64,000 nucleotides of DNA from Okeania sp. KiyG1 (GCF_014132355.1 NZ_BLZO01000184.1:153629-217628); one strand, 5' to 3'. Positions 35,075 to 44,334 are shown, counted from the stretch's first letter. Made by a program: numbers and translations. The notes: generated by a model not told the origin, from the letters alone.

Positions 35075-35902
35075 ATGAATATAAATAGTAAGACTTGGCT
35101 AAATATTCGTGGAGCGATCGCTACAGCAATAGCGGTAACTTCTACCTTTGCTATGACATCTACAGCAACAGCAGCAAGATTAAAAGTTACAGTAGAAAAT
35201 GTTGCCCCCACTAATGGTTTCTTTTTCTCTCCATTATGGGTAGGTTTTCACGATGGCAACTTCGACATTTTTGACTTAGACCAACCAGCACCCGCATATC
35301 TCGAAGCATTAGCAGAAGATGCTAATACAGGACCCATCACCACTGCTTTTGCTAATAGTGGCGCAGGCCAGACTCAAGCTACAATATTAGGCCCAACAGG
35401 CCCATTTCAGGTGCTTACTGCTGGCGATCGCGCTTCTATGACATTTACTCTAGATGGCAGTCTAGCTAGCAGTCGCTATTTCAGTTATGGAGCAATGGGT
35501 TTGCCAAGTAACGATGCTTTTATTGCTAACGAAAACCCACTAGGGATAAGAGTTTTTGATGAAGAGGGCAACTTCTTGGGTGCTGATTTTATTGTTACTG
35601 GCGATCGAGTGTGGGATGCAGGTACAGAGGTCAATGATGAAGTTCCAGGAAATACTGCAGCTCTTGCTCAAGCAGCTCCTAACACAGGTGTTGATGAAAA
35701 TGGAGTTGTTAAATTTCACCCTGGTTTTCTCGAAGGTGGTAATATTCTAGCAGCAGCACCTAATGGTGATTTTACTGCTCCAGATTATGAGATCGCACGG
35801 ATAACTATTGAATCAGTACCTGAACCTACAACTACTTTAGGATTATTTGCTTTTGGTGGGTTTTTATTACTGGGAAATTTGTTCCAGAAATCTTTTAAAT
35901 AG
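35075..35902 (+). CDS. Spondin-domain protein with PEP-CTERM anchor
   Basis: 275 residues. Signal peptide with AFAMTSTATAA (about 20-33). A spondin_N-type domain follows, starting LKVTVENVAPTNGFFFSPLW and VGFHDGNFDIFDLDQPAP, with ALAEDANTGP and PNTGVDENGVVKFHPGF, which has Ca2+-binding-like acidic loops. The C-terminus is VPEPTTTLGLFAFGGFLLLG then a basic end (FQKSFK), the PEP-CTERM sorting signal recognised by exosortase. It is expected to be exported and processed into the outer layer or EPS. No exosortase is in the window. Starts at ATG 35075 after GATTGGGAAAAAATA. Confidence 0.9.
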   Translation: MNINSKTWLNIRGAIATAIAVTSTFAMTSTATAARLKVTVENVAPTNGFFFSPLWVGFHDGNFDIFDLDQPAPAYLEALAEDANTGPITTAFANSGAGQTQATILGPTGPFQVLTAGDRASMTFTLDGSLASSRYFSYGAMGLPSNDAFIANENPLGIRVFDEEGNFLGADFIVTGDRVWDAGTEVNDEVPGNTAALAQAAPNTGVDENGVVKFHPGFLEGGNILAAAPNGDFTAPDYEIARITIESVPEPTTTLGLFAFGGFLLLGNLFQKSFK

Positions 35903-36093
35903 AGGGTTTGTATTAGACATCTCCGGAAAAGAGGGAGTAGGGAGTAGGGAGTAGGGAGTAGGGAAGAAATTGAAAAAGCAAGGGAGTAGAGAGTAGCTAG
36001 TTAACGATCTAAGTACAAAAATTGGGATAATCTATTTTCTGCTATTCCCTAAGTAAATCCCGATAGGTATTCCTTTCAAGTTCATTCTTCTCC
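35903..36093. other. Spacer with GGGAGTA heptads
   Basis: TTAGACATCTCCGGAAAAGA then four GGGAGTA units; same outer TAGACATCTCC motif as 31368, 36931 and (inverse) 37018. Nothing else seen. Confidence 0.5.
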
Positions 36094-36579
36094 CTAATTT
36101 TCCCCTGCTAAAGTCAAAACCTGCTCATAAAGCTTTACTGAAATTCTCGTCCCCTTTACCTGCATCTCATTCAAAATATCCTTAACACTTTCCAACAAAC
36201 CCCGACGCTTTGCTAACAATAAAATTCCCACAGTACCAATTAAAGGTAACTTTCTAGCCATAGCAACTTTACGCGCTGCCTTTTCATCAATCAACAACTG
36301 AGAAGCTCCAATCTCTTCAGCTAAAGCAATAGCTTCAGATTCTCCTAAATGTAAATTAAAAGACTTTTGTAACTCCTCAACTAGCTGCTGATTATTTACT
36401 GTTACAACCTCCAACCAAGACAAGTTTTGTACAAATTTCGCGACTGGATGCGTTCCTTTTTGTAATTCATTAAAAACACCTTGCGGAATCACAACTTTAC
36501 CAAAAATTTGAGGCAATAAATCAAGATGTTTAACCTTAGCTAGCTCACTAATTGGTGTAGTATCAGAAACAATAATCAT
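36094..36579 (-). CDS. DUF3368 PIN-like toxin
   Basis: 161 residues. The PIN fold is indicated by the N-terminal acidic residue in MIIVSDTTPISELAKVKHLD, LHLGESEAIALAEEIGASQL (second acidic cluster) and LLIDEKAARKVAMARKLPLI (third). DUF3368 proteins are predicted RNases of type II toxin-antitoxin pairs. It starts one base after the stop of the UPF0175 gene (36580), a tight operon with the antitoxin first. All acidic positions seem present, so it is probably active. Its last codons give LTLAGEN. Confidence 0.88.
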   Translation of the reverse strand: MIIVSDTTPISELAKVKHLDLLPQIFGKVVIPQGVFNELQKGTHPVAKFVQNLSWLEVVTVNNQQLVEELQKSFNLHLGESEAIALAEEIGASQLLIDEKAARKVAMARKLPLIGTVGILLLAKRRGLLESVKDILNEMQVKGTRISVKLYEQVLTLAGEN

Positions 36580-36870
36580 TTAAGAAACTTGCTGATTTAA
36601 AATTAATTCGGCTTCTTCGACTTCTTGACGTAATTCCTCCAAATCTTGCGAATCATCAAAAATAGAAATCCCCCATTTATTCATCATTTCAATTATTTCA
36701 AAACGATTTACACCAAGAATTTGTGCAGCTCGGCCACTACTAATTTCTCCTACTTCTAATAAAGCCATTACATATCCCTCTTTCGCTTTTTGTAAAGCTT
36801 TTTCTCGAACTTCAGCTGAAACCTGAATATTTTCCAACCCTTCATCGGAAATTGTTAAAGCCATTTTCAA
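36580..36870 (-). CDS. UPF0175 family antitoxin
   Basis: 96 residues. The HTH-like core VALLEVGEISSGRAAQILGV followed by NRFEIIEMMNKWGI is typical of UPF0175, the DNA-binding antitoxin next to DUF3368 PIN toxins. The start ATG at 36870 (MKMALTISDEGLENIQVSAE) is preceded by AGGAGATTTTGAA on the minus strand, a good Shine-Dalgarno. First gene of a two-gene operon. Expected autorepression by the pair. Confidence 0.88.
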   Translation of the reverse strand: MKMALTISDEGLENIQVSAEVREKALQKAKEGYVMALLEVGEISSGRAAQILGVNRFEIIEMMNKWGISIFDDSQDLEELRQEVEEAELILNQQVS

Positions 36871-37111
36871 AATCTCCTAACTCTACAGTTTTATTTTATC
36901 TTTAAACCAGTTAACTCAACATTACCATAGTATTAGACATCTCCAGAAAAGAGGCAATAGGGAACAGGGAGAAATAATTGATAATTTATAGATAAAAATT
37001 TATTTTATTTTTGATTTTTGGAGATGTCTATGAGTGACAAAAAAACTCCCTATTCTTCCCTAGTAACTTCTCTATTATTTATAACTATTTAACCGGAAAT
37101 GATATAATATA
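36871..37111. other. Leader of TA operon plus MITE-A right end
   Basis: TAGACATCTCCAGAAAAGAG at 36931 and GGAGATGTCTATGAG at 37018 form an inverted pair. AACCGGAAATGATATAA at 37091 is a lone MITE-A-type right end. The next bases begin MITE-B copy 4. Confidence 0.5.
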
Positions 37112-37339
37112 GTAAGCATTTCCTGCGGAATGCTGCGCAAACAGCTATTAGCTGTCAGCTATCAGTAACAAGACTCTCTCATATAGGAAAGTGTTTAAAT
37201 TAATATAGACTTTAAGGGCAAGGGAGCTAACTTTTGTAGTAAGACAATTAATAAATCTTTTATCCAAAACTAAAAGCAATAGCTGTTAACGCAGTTCCTC
37301 CAGATGAGGCTAGCTGATGGCTGACGGCTGAATGCTTAG
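37112..37339. mobile_element. MITE-B, copy 4
   Basis: GTAAGCATT at the left, GAATGCTTAG at the right, flanks ATAATATA/ATAACATC (6 of 8). PAL21 at 37121-37141. Ends 11 bp before the stop codon of the DUF488 gene. Confidence 0.85.
37121..37141 (+). repeat. PAL21 module in MITE-B
   Basis: TCCTGCGGAATGCTGCGC then AAA, same site as in copy 31836. Confidence 0.75.
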
Positions 37340-37350
37340 ATAACATCTAA

Positions 37351-37773
37351 TTATTTCAAATGCTTTACTTGAGCTGAAATTAATTTATTCAAACAATTAG
37401 CAACTTCAACTCGATGACATCTAGCTGGGTCTAGTTCAGCACATAGTAATAGAATATTTCCTTGAGCAACAATTTCTGCAATTTCACACAAATCTGCATC
37501 TACTTTTTCAGGGGTAGGTGAAACCCAATTTGCTTTACCTGATGTATTTCCTAAAGAAACTTTAGATATATATTGAATATTTTTGGATTGGCAAAGATTT
37601 TCTATTTTGTCTCCATACCATCTACGACTCCAAGCACGAGGACTTTTCCTCACATCAATCACACACTTAACATCAAAATTTTGTAGATATTCTAAAAATT
37701 GACTGTAATCTTTACGATTTCCGTAGCCAAATGTCAGTATATATTTATTTGAAAATGTCTCTGAAATATTCAT
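37351..37773 (-). CDS. DUF488 family protein
   Basis: 140 residues. Starts MNISETFSNKYILTFGYGNR, then KCVIDVRKSPRAWSRRWYGD (DVR signature), YISKVSLGNTSGKANWVSP and the C-terminal LLLCAELDPARCHRVEVANC Cys-His block that defines DUF488. These small proteins may be nucleic-acid-linked or thiol enzymes; function is unproven. It lies 14 bp downstream of the decayed gene 37788-38513, so both were probably co-transcribed. A MITE-B follows 11 bp later. Confidence 0.85.
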   Translation of the reverse strand: MNISETFSNKYILTFGYGNRKDYSQFLEYLQNFDVKCVIDVRKSPRAWSRRWYGDKIENLCQSKNIQYISKVSLGNTSGKANWVSPTPEKVDADLCEIAEIVAQGNILLLCAELDPARCHRVEVANCLNKLISAQVKHLK

Positions 37774-37787
37774 TGTTTTTTCTCTAT

Positions 37788-38513
37788 TTAGAACAAGCTT
37801 AATTGAGTAATAATCGTAGGATAAACTACGCCTATAATCATAAAATAATTTTTGTAGTTTTTTAAATTACCTACTATAAAGTATAAGTCTTTCTTGTTCA
37901 TAAATTCAACCTCTAGCTTTTGTCTTACTTTTTCTACAGCTTCTTTTTCCTTTCCTATTTGAGTCGAACTCAAAGATTTATCTCGACATTTTCGATAAAG
38001 CTCTTGAATTTCCCAATCACTAATACTATAGCAATGTTTATCTCCATCTTCATCAATAAACTCATATCCAAACTTATAAGGTATTTTCTCAAGTTCTACT
38101 GTTGGTTCAAACAAATCTAACTGATCTAATACAGCTTGCTGTTTTGGTTTCCAATTACGTTCAGTTTCCTGACAAAAATATTTTTTAATTATCTTCGGCT
38201 TGATTATTCCTAATGATTTATCTTGATTTTTATTTCTTTAATTGACTTAAATTGTAATGGCAGTAAAAGTTTTTTTCGTTCCTCCCAGTTATTACTTGTT
38301 TTGATCTTTCTTAAAACCTCTATAGAAGAATCATCTATACGAAAACTTTCTGCTCTATAATCTTTATCATTTTTTTCAATTAAAGCCCTAATAATAGACC
38401 ATCTAGGATAGCGCTGATCAAAATCCAATTGTCAAAAGCGAATAGGATAAATTCTAATCCACTCAAGAGGCTTTTCGTCTTCACTCAGCAATATTCCTGC
38501 TGTGCAGACAGTT
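37788..38513 (-). pseudogene. Conserved DUF488-associated protein, decayed
   Basis: Pieces in order: TVCTAGILLSEDEKPLEWIR then IYPIRF, stop (TGA at about 38434), QLDFDQRYPRWSIIRALIEK, ERKKLLLPLQFKSIKEI, frameshift near 38215, QDKSLGIIKPKIIKKYFCQE, QLDLFEPTVELEKIPYKFGY, and the last part ISDWEIQELYRKCRDK, KKDLYFIVGN, FMIIGVVYPTI. The whole reads like a single ~230-residue protein of a family found beside DUF488 genes. At least one stop, one frameshift and a missing start are seen. Two ORFs (37788-38114 and 38210-38428) are its remnants, not separate genes. Confidence 0.78.
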
Positions 38514-38888
38514 TATTGATATTTTTGACTAATTGAAGGGTATGTTTTAGTAGCAATTAGTATTTTTTTTGATTCCATATTATACAATCTTGATTTATTA
38601 CCGAATAATTAAAGTTTAAACCCTCTCCTTTAAAGAAGAAATAAGGAAAAAAATCCTGTTCACTAATTATATCAAATTCACTTAATTCGATATAAACAAA
38701 TTTGCCATCTTCAGCTATTAGCAAATCTTTCTAAATTCTCTTTCCTCCTGTACGTTTGAGCGTGTAAAATTTTACTTTTAGGGCGAATGCCATTCGCCCC
38801 TACGACTTCCGTGAAACGGTATTTGAGCCTGTAAAATCTTACTTTTGACTTTTGACTTTTGAATTTTGACTTCCATGAAATGGTATAA
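38514..38888. other. Spacer with reverse R1 fragment
   Basis: R1 copy (38600-38655, reverse, TTACCGAATAATTAAAGTTT..CCTCTCC), a TATCAAATTC-type partial MITE-A end (38669), and GAATGCCATTCGCCCCTAC (38783). ORF 38711-38965 was rejected. Confidence 0.55.
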
Positions 38889-41800
38889 CTATCTCCCTTC
38901 ACAAAGAAGCCGATCGCTCTCTTTAACATCGGGACTATTCTGCAAATAGTCGTGAACAATATCACAACCCCGTGCCAATAAATTATCTAAATCAAAGTTC
39001 CATAATATTGCTACCCGGTCTCTACCAACTGCACCGAGAATTTTACCATCTGGACTAAAGCTAACATCCATTACCCCTTCTCGAATACCTGCTAGACTCA
39101 CCAACTCTTCACCATCAATAGTCCAAATTTTCACCGTCCCGTCATCACTACCACTAGCAATAATTTTGCCATCAGGAGTAAAACTCAGACTATTCACTTG
39201 ACCCTGATGACCTCTGAGAGTAGCGATCGCTTGACCTTCAGGAGTTAATAATTTAACTGTATTATCAGAACAAGCTACAGCAAGAATTTTTCCATTTGCA
39301 CTAAAAGTCACCTTCTTCGCAACATTACACAACCTTTCAACCTTTCCTAGTTCCTCACCCTCTATGCTCCATATTTTCAGCACAACCTGACTCTTACCCC
39401 CAACACCAACAGCAGCGATCGCCCTCCCATCCGGTCTAAAAGTCACACTTCTGAGTTCAGAAATACCCCCTGGAATAGTCAATAATTGTTGACCGCGAAT
39501 ATTCCATAATTTAATCGTTCCATCCAAGCTAGCAGTTGCCAACATTTTACCATCCGGACTATAGCTAATACTATAAACCCGGTCCTTATGTCCTAAAAGA
39601 GTCGCATTACCCAAACCAGCCAAATTCCAAACTATTCCCATTCCATCGGCACTTGCAGAAGCCACAGTTTGACTATCCGGACTAAAGCTCAAGCTATAAA
39701 TACCCCGTTTATGTCCTTTTAAACTGGCTAACTCCTCCCCATCTCGACTCCAAATTTTCACATTTCGGTCGTAACCACCAGTAGCGATCGCTTTTCCATC
39801 AGGACTAAAACTAATAGCTGTAATATAACTGGTATGACCTTTGAGGGTAGGCAGTTTTTGTTCTTGAAGATTCCAAAGTTTAATGGTATTGTCAGCACTA
39901 GCAGAAACAAGAGTTAATCGATCGTTACTCAAACTGAGACTACTAACCCAGGTACCATGACCCTTGAGAGTAGCTATTTCTCGACCATAATGAGTCCAGA
40001 GTTTAATCGTGCCATCAGAACTTCCAGAAACAATAGTTTTGCTATCAGCACTAAAATTAACACTGACAACTGGACTCTTATGACCTCTGAGAGTACCTAG
40101 TTTTTTACCATCTATACTCCATACTCTCACAGTACTATCCCAACTTGCAGTGGCAATAGTTTTACCATCCTGACTCACACTCACACTCAAAACTCTGTCT
40201 TGAAAACCTTCGAGAATAGCCAATTGTTTGCCTTGAGAGTTCCATAACTTCACCGTTTTGTCTTCACTAGCAGAAGCTAATACTTTACCATAACTGACAC
40301 TGTAAATTTTATCCTGATGTGCTTGAATAGACTTCAATAGTTTCCCTTGAAGATTCCATAATTTAATCGTTCCATCTACACCACCAGAAGCGATCGTCTT
40401 TCCATCAGGACTAAAACTCACACTATTAACTGCTCCTTTATGTCCTTTCATTGTTACTAATACTGTACCATTTTGACTCCAGAGTTTCACAGTACCATCA
40501 TCACCAGCAGAAGCTAACATTCTACTATTAGGACTAAAGTCAACACTGTAAACCGCGCCCTGATGTCCTGTTAAGGTAGCTAATTCTTCCCCAGAGTTAC
40601 TCCAGAGTTTTATCGTACCATCATCGCTAGCAGAAGCAATTATTTTTCTATCCTTGCTCAAGCTAATGCTATTGACAGGTTGTGTATGTTCTGCTAGTGT
40701 TCTGCGCGTACTCACACCATAAACAGTTTTGCCCAAAGCAATTAAAACTCGCATTCTTACATCTGCTGCTACTTCTGAATTATTGCCTAATCTCGTGCCA
40801 GCTTTGATAGCAGTAAGTAAAGCATCAAACCTTTGGTTAGCAGTAAACTGATTTTTTGCCAATAAGCTCAAAGCATTAAGTTGGGAGTTTAATTTCTCCT
40901 TTTCTGCAACTTGCCAATTAACAAAAGAAAATCCACTTAACCAACCTAAAATTAAAATTAATCCTATTATACTCCTGGTGCGAAAATGGTTTTGAAAACG
41001 TTTTTGGTTGATACTTTTTTCCAGAAATTCTTTTGCTAATACAGACACAAAAGCACTATCAGCATCACTTTCTAATAAGTTTTCAGCTAAACTTAACTTG
41101 CGCCCAGTTAGTAAATATTTACCCGATCTATTTTTTTTCAGCCACCTTTGAGCATCAGCTTCCATACCAGGTTTTTGTTTAATTGCCTCCCGGTTTGACT
41201 CTATCCAAAAATTTAACTGAGACCAATGATTAATAATAGTATTATGGGCTAATTCTACTACTGTTACTGTTTGATTATTGTTTTGATAGTTTGTGAATTT
41301 AGTAGTAATAATTAATCTTGCTTTTGCCAATTTTTTCAGTACCTTACTCACAACTGCTAATGACTGTTGAGGGGTAATTAGATCGGTTTTTAATACTTGT
41401 TTGCAGCTTACTACTGTATCTTCATTTATTTGTACCAGTTTGAGAAATATCTGCTTGGCAACTTGACGTTCTCTAGCATTGAGGGAGTGATAAATTGCAT
41501 AAGCTTGTTTTTCTAGACAACCTTTTACACCACCTAAATTAATATATTGATTCAGAGTAAATTGGTCTGTTCGACGCTGTCGCCATAGTTCCGTTAGAGT
41601 ATATTGTAATAATGGTAAATTAGCGTTACTTTCTGTATCTACAATCATTTGTTCCACTAATTCTGGCTGAATTTCTATACCTACTTGTTTGACTGGTTCG
41701 GCGATCGCTTGTTGCAACTCCAGTCGAGTCATCGGTGTTACTGTCACTAAATGAGATTGAATTTGTCTAGCTAATCCAGAATATTCCTGCTCAAAGCATT

Positions 41801-43430
41801 TACCCAAAAATTCAGCCCCCATAGTTATAATTAACAGAAAAGTATTACTATCTTGGTAATTTCTGTCTATTGCTCCCATCAAACATTCAAAAAATTGCTT
41901 TCTTTCAATTTTGTCTAAACACAGGGTAAAAACTTCCTCAAATTGGTCTACTACCATCACTATTCTCGGTACTTGAATATTTTGCAGCACTTGTCTAAAC
42001 CCACTAGCACCCTGTTCCATTAATTCTTCGATTTCTATGGGCAAATGAATTATACGTTCAGGATCGGTCTTTTTTACCCCTTGCTCTAGGTTTTCATTGT
42101 CAGAATTTTCTGTTTTCAGTGGTGCTACGAGACCGGACTTTCTTTTTTCTGGCGATCGCCTACGAGGTCGTTTTGTTTCTTGTTTTAGTGGTGGAGGTGG
42201 AGCGGGAATAGATGATTTTGGCAGTCGCTTTTGTTGTCCATCCTGCTGAGAAGTTGATGATAATTCTCGATCTTTAGTAGCGTAAAGTTGTAATGATTCT
42301 TCCTCTGGAGTTGTTATTTCTTCTGTTGTCGGCGTTAACAATGTCTGTAGTTGATAATCTACAAATGCTGCTGCTAAATTTTTTAAAGGATGTTCCCCTG
42401 GTCTAATAATTAAAATTGGCCAAGTGTTACTTCCCGACAATCTTTGCCCCAGCTTAAGTTGATATAATAACCCTGCTTTTACTAGACTTGACTTACCAAT
42501 TCCACTAGCTCCGACTACCGCTAAAAAATTCCGAGAACGAACCTTTTCTAAAAGTACATTTGTTAAAGTTTTCCGACCATAAAAATATTTAGAATCTTTA
42601 TCGTTAAACTCAAATCCAGCTAATCCTTTATAAGGGCAAACTCCGGCCGTCAAATCTGGATTTTCTGTTACTTCTTTTTCCCCTGTCAAAATAATTTCAT
42701 TCCCAGAATTATTAAATACTGGATGTAGATTAGAAAGACTTATTTTTCGATTTATATAGTCTATTAAATTATAATTTGTTACACAAAAATTTGGATAATT
42801 TTCTGGTTCTAATGCTTCTAATAAACAACTTGTGAGAAAGCTATATTCTGAATTTATTTGTGTTGTATAAACTTCTATTTCTTGAGAAACAAAAATATAA
42901 CACCTATCATTATAAGTTGACTCTATATTACTAAGACTTGTTTGTAAGAAATCAATTTTTTTTCCCTGATGGTAACAGTCTAACCATACTATTTGTTGTT
43001 TGACAGGAGATTTTTGTAATAGTTGACTTAACCAATGTAGTGAAATTCCCCATTTTCCTTTTTGAGGGTTCGTATCACTGGTTGCTAAAAATCCTTCTTG
43101 TACCCCCCCTTGTTCATCTAATAAACTATTTCCCACAAAAAACAATAAAGCAGTTTCAGGAATATTATCTAGAGGATTAAATAATTTAGAAATAGCCTCT
43201 TTCAAAGCATTTATTTCACAATTTTTAATCTTAGGATGAGGATCTACTTGCCAAGAACCCTCTATATTAGCCCCTGGAAAGCGCTGCACTTGAAAATTCC
43301 CATAGGTCTCTAATAGTTGAGCGATCGCCTCTGCATCTGCCGCTGGTTTAATCAAATTTCGGGGTTGAGCAGAGCTATCTTTCAGCAAAGGATAATGATT
43401 GATGCCTACTACTAATGCTTTTCGGTTCAT
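38889..43430 (-). CDS. Caspase-like / nSTAND NTPase / WD40 giant protein
   Basis: 1513 residues. (1) Residues 1-260: caspase-like (C14) fold, start MNRKALVVGINHYPLLKD. The usual catalytic loop FSGHG is FFVGNS (N101 in place of His), while the Cys loop is kept as WLDCYHQG (C152). (2) Residues 266-830: nSTAND ATPase, with PYKGLAGFEF, Walker A GASGIGKSS (307-315) and Walker B VMVVDQFEEV (491-500), with a Pro-rich insert at 370-460. (3) TM-like helix near 853-872 (SIIGLILILGWLSGFSFVNW). (4) About fourteen WD40 repeats to residue 1500 (GHQGAVYSVDFSPNSRMLAS). This is a threat-sensing (STAND) architecture common in multicellular bacteria. The His loss suggests a pseudo-protease or an altered dyad. 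Confidence 0.93.
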   Translation of the reverse strand: MNRKALVVGINHYPLLKDSSAQPRNLIKPAADAEAIAQLLETYGNFQVQRFPGANIEGSWQVDPHPKIKNCEINALKEAISKLFNPLDNIPETALLFFVGNSLLDEQGGVQEGFLATSDTNPQKGKWGISLHWLSQLLQKSPVKQQIVWLDCYHQGKKIDFLQTSLSNIESTYNDRCYIFVSQEIEVYTTQINSEYSFLTSCLLEALEPENYPNFCVTNYNLIDYINRKISLSNLHPVFNNSGNEIILTGEKEVTENPDLTAGVCPYKGLAGFEFNDKDSKYFYGRKTLTNVLLEKVRSRNFLAVVGASGIGKSSLVKAGLLYQLKLGQRLSGSNTWPILIIRPGEHPLKNLAAAFVDYQLQTLLTPTTEEITTPEEESLQLYATKDRELSSTSQQDGQQKRLPKSSIPAPPPPLKQETKRPRRRSPEKRKSGLVAPLKTENSDNENLEQGVKKTDPERIIHLPIEIEELMEQGASGFRQVLQNIQVPRIVMVVDQFEEVFTLCLDKIERKQFFECLMGAIDRNYQDSNTFLLIITMGAEFLGKCFEQEYSGLARQIQSHLVTVTPMTRLELQQAIAEPVKQVGIEIQPELVEQMIVDTESNANLPLLQYTLTELWRQRRTDQFTLNQYINLGGVKGCLEKQAYAIYHSLNARERQVAKQIFLKLVQINEDTVVSCKQVLKTDLITPQQSLAVVSKVLKKLAKARLIITTKFTNYQNNNQTVTVVELAHNTIINHWSQLNFWIESNREAIKQKPGMEADAQRWLKKNRSGKYLLTGRKLSLAENLLESDADSAFVSVLAKEFLEKSINQKRFQNHFRTRSIIGLILILGWLSGFSFVNWQVAEKEKLNSQLNALSLLAKNQFTANQRFDALLTAIKAGTRLGNNSEVAADVRMRVLIALGKTVYGVSTRRTLAEHTQPVNSISLSKDRKIIASASDDGTIKLWSNSGEELATLTGHQGAVYSVDFSPNSRMLASAGDDGTVKLWSQNGTVLVTMKGHKGAVNSVSFSPDGKTIASGGVDGTIKLWNLQGKLLKSIQAHQDKIYSVSYGKVLASASEDKTVKLWNSQGKQLAILEGFQDRVLSVSVSQDGKTIATASWDSTVRVWSIDGKKLGTLRGHKSPVVSVNFSADSKTIVSGSSDGTIKLWTHYGREIATLKGHGTWVSSLSLSNDRLTLVSASADNTIKLWNLQEQKLPTLKGHTSYITAISFSPDGKAIATGGYDRNVKIWSRDGEELASLKGHKRGIYSLSFSPDSQTVASASADGMGIVWNLAGLGNATLLGHKDRVYSISYSPDGKMLATASLDGTIKLWNIRGQQLLTIPGGISELRSVTFRPDGRAIAAVGVGGKSQVVLKIWSIEGEELGKVERLCNVAKKVTFSANGKILAVACSDNTVKLLTPEGQAIATLRGHQGQVNSLSFTPDGKIIASGSDDGTVKIWTIDGEELVSLAGIREGVMDVSFSPDGKILGAVGRDRVAILWNFDLDNLLARGCDIVHDYLQNSPDVKESDRLLCEGR

Positions 43431-43713
43431 GCACGGTAGCCCATTTTAGTCAACAACTAGCCAACTTATTATAATATCATGTCTCTTTAAACATCGACAA
43501 TGAAAATTTTAGGGAACTAGGGAATAGGGAATAGGGAATAGGGAGAAATTTATCAGAGAACACATTTTTATTATCTCTAATTAATGAGAGTTAAAATAAT
43601 AGCAATTTGATGTGAGGCTGTACAGAATTATCAAATTCACGATTGGGATTCTAGTTCCTTTGTTTTAAGATTTAAGAAATGTTAAAAGAAATGATTTTGT
43701 TCGTGACTTTTAC
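43431..43713. other. Leader of the STAND gene
   Basis: GGGAATA heptads (43511-43545) and a TATCATGTCTC partial end (43472). No gene. Confidence 0.45.
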
Positions 43714-44035
43714 GTAAGCATTCAGCCGTCAGCTATTAGCTATCAGCTATTAATTTGGGAGAAGGTAAAAAGAATTGAGAACTTGAGACAGAATAAAAGT
43801 TACTGTTAAAGTCTCCTTCCTAAACCTGAGAAGTAATGAATAATTACTAATTGCTGTTAACGTAGTTCCTCCGGAGGAGGCTAGCTGACTGCTAATAGCT
43901 GAATACTTACGGTGTTAGATAAATTTTTATCCTCTACAGCATCAGACCTATAAGCACTATTTAAACTGTTGAAAATTATCATTTAATCATTACCGAAAAA
44001 TGCTGATAGCTGATGGCTAACGGCTGAATGCTTAC
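43714..44035. mobile_element. MITE-B, copy 5 (long form)
   Basis: GTAAGCATTCAGCCGTCAGC at the left, GGCTGAATGCTTAC at the right, exact 8-bp duplication ACTTTTAC (43706-43713 and 44036-44043). A second, internal end-like sequence GCTGAATACTTAC at 43898-43910 shows the element is extended by ~125 bp, so it may be two elements sharing one left end. Confidence 0.9.
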
Positions 44036-44154
44036 ACTTTTACAACTCTAGCTTACAGAGGTTTTCCTGATTGGACTTCACGAGTATCTACTAATTTGTA
44101 CTATTCTTGATGCTATTTATACCGTCTAATCCTCTTTTGTGTAATATCATATCC

Positions 44155-44334
44155 GGATAAGAGCGCGATCAAAAAAACTTTCTCCTTCTTTCTCCTTCTT
44201 TCTACCCTCCTGTCTCCTGTCTTCCCCTCCCCTCCTGGGAGGGGCTAGGGGTGGGTTGGGAGGGGAGGGGCGAGGGGTGGGTTGTCTCCTGACTCCTTAG
44301 TCGTTTATTTATAACTGTTCAACCGGACATGATA
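44155..44334. mobile_element. MITE-A, copy 12
   Basis: TATCATATCCGGATAAGAGC at the left, GTTCAACCGGACATGATA at the right, TAA duplicated. Same subtype as 14135 and 14565; CCTGGGAGGGG cassette inside. Confidence 0.85.
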
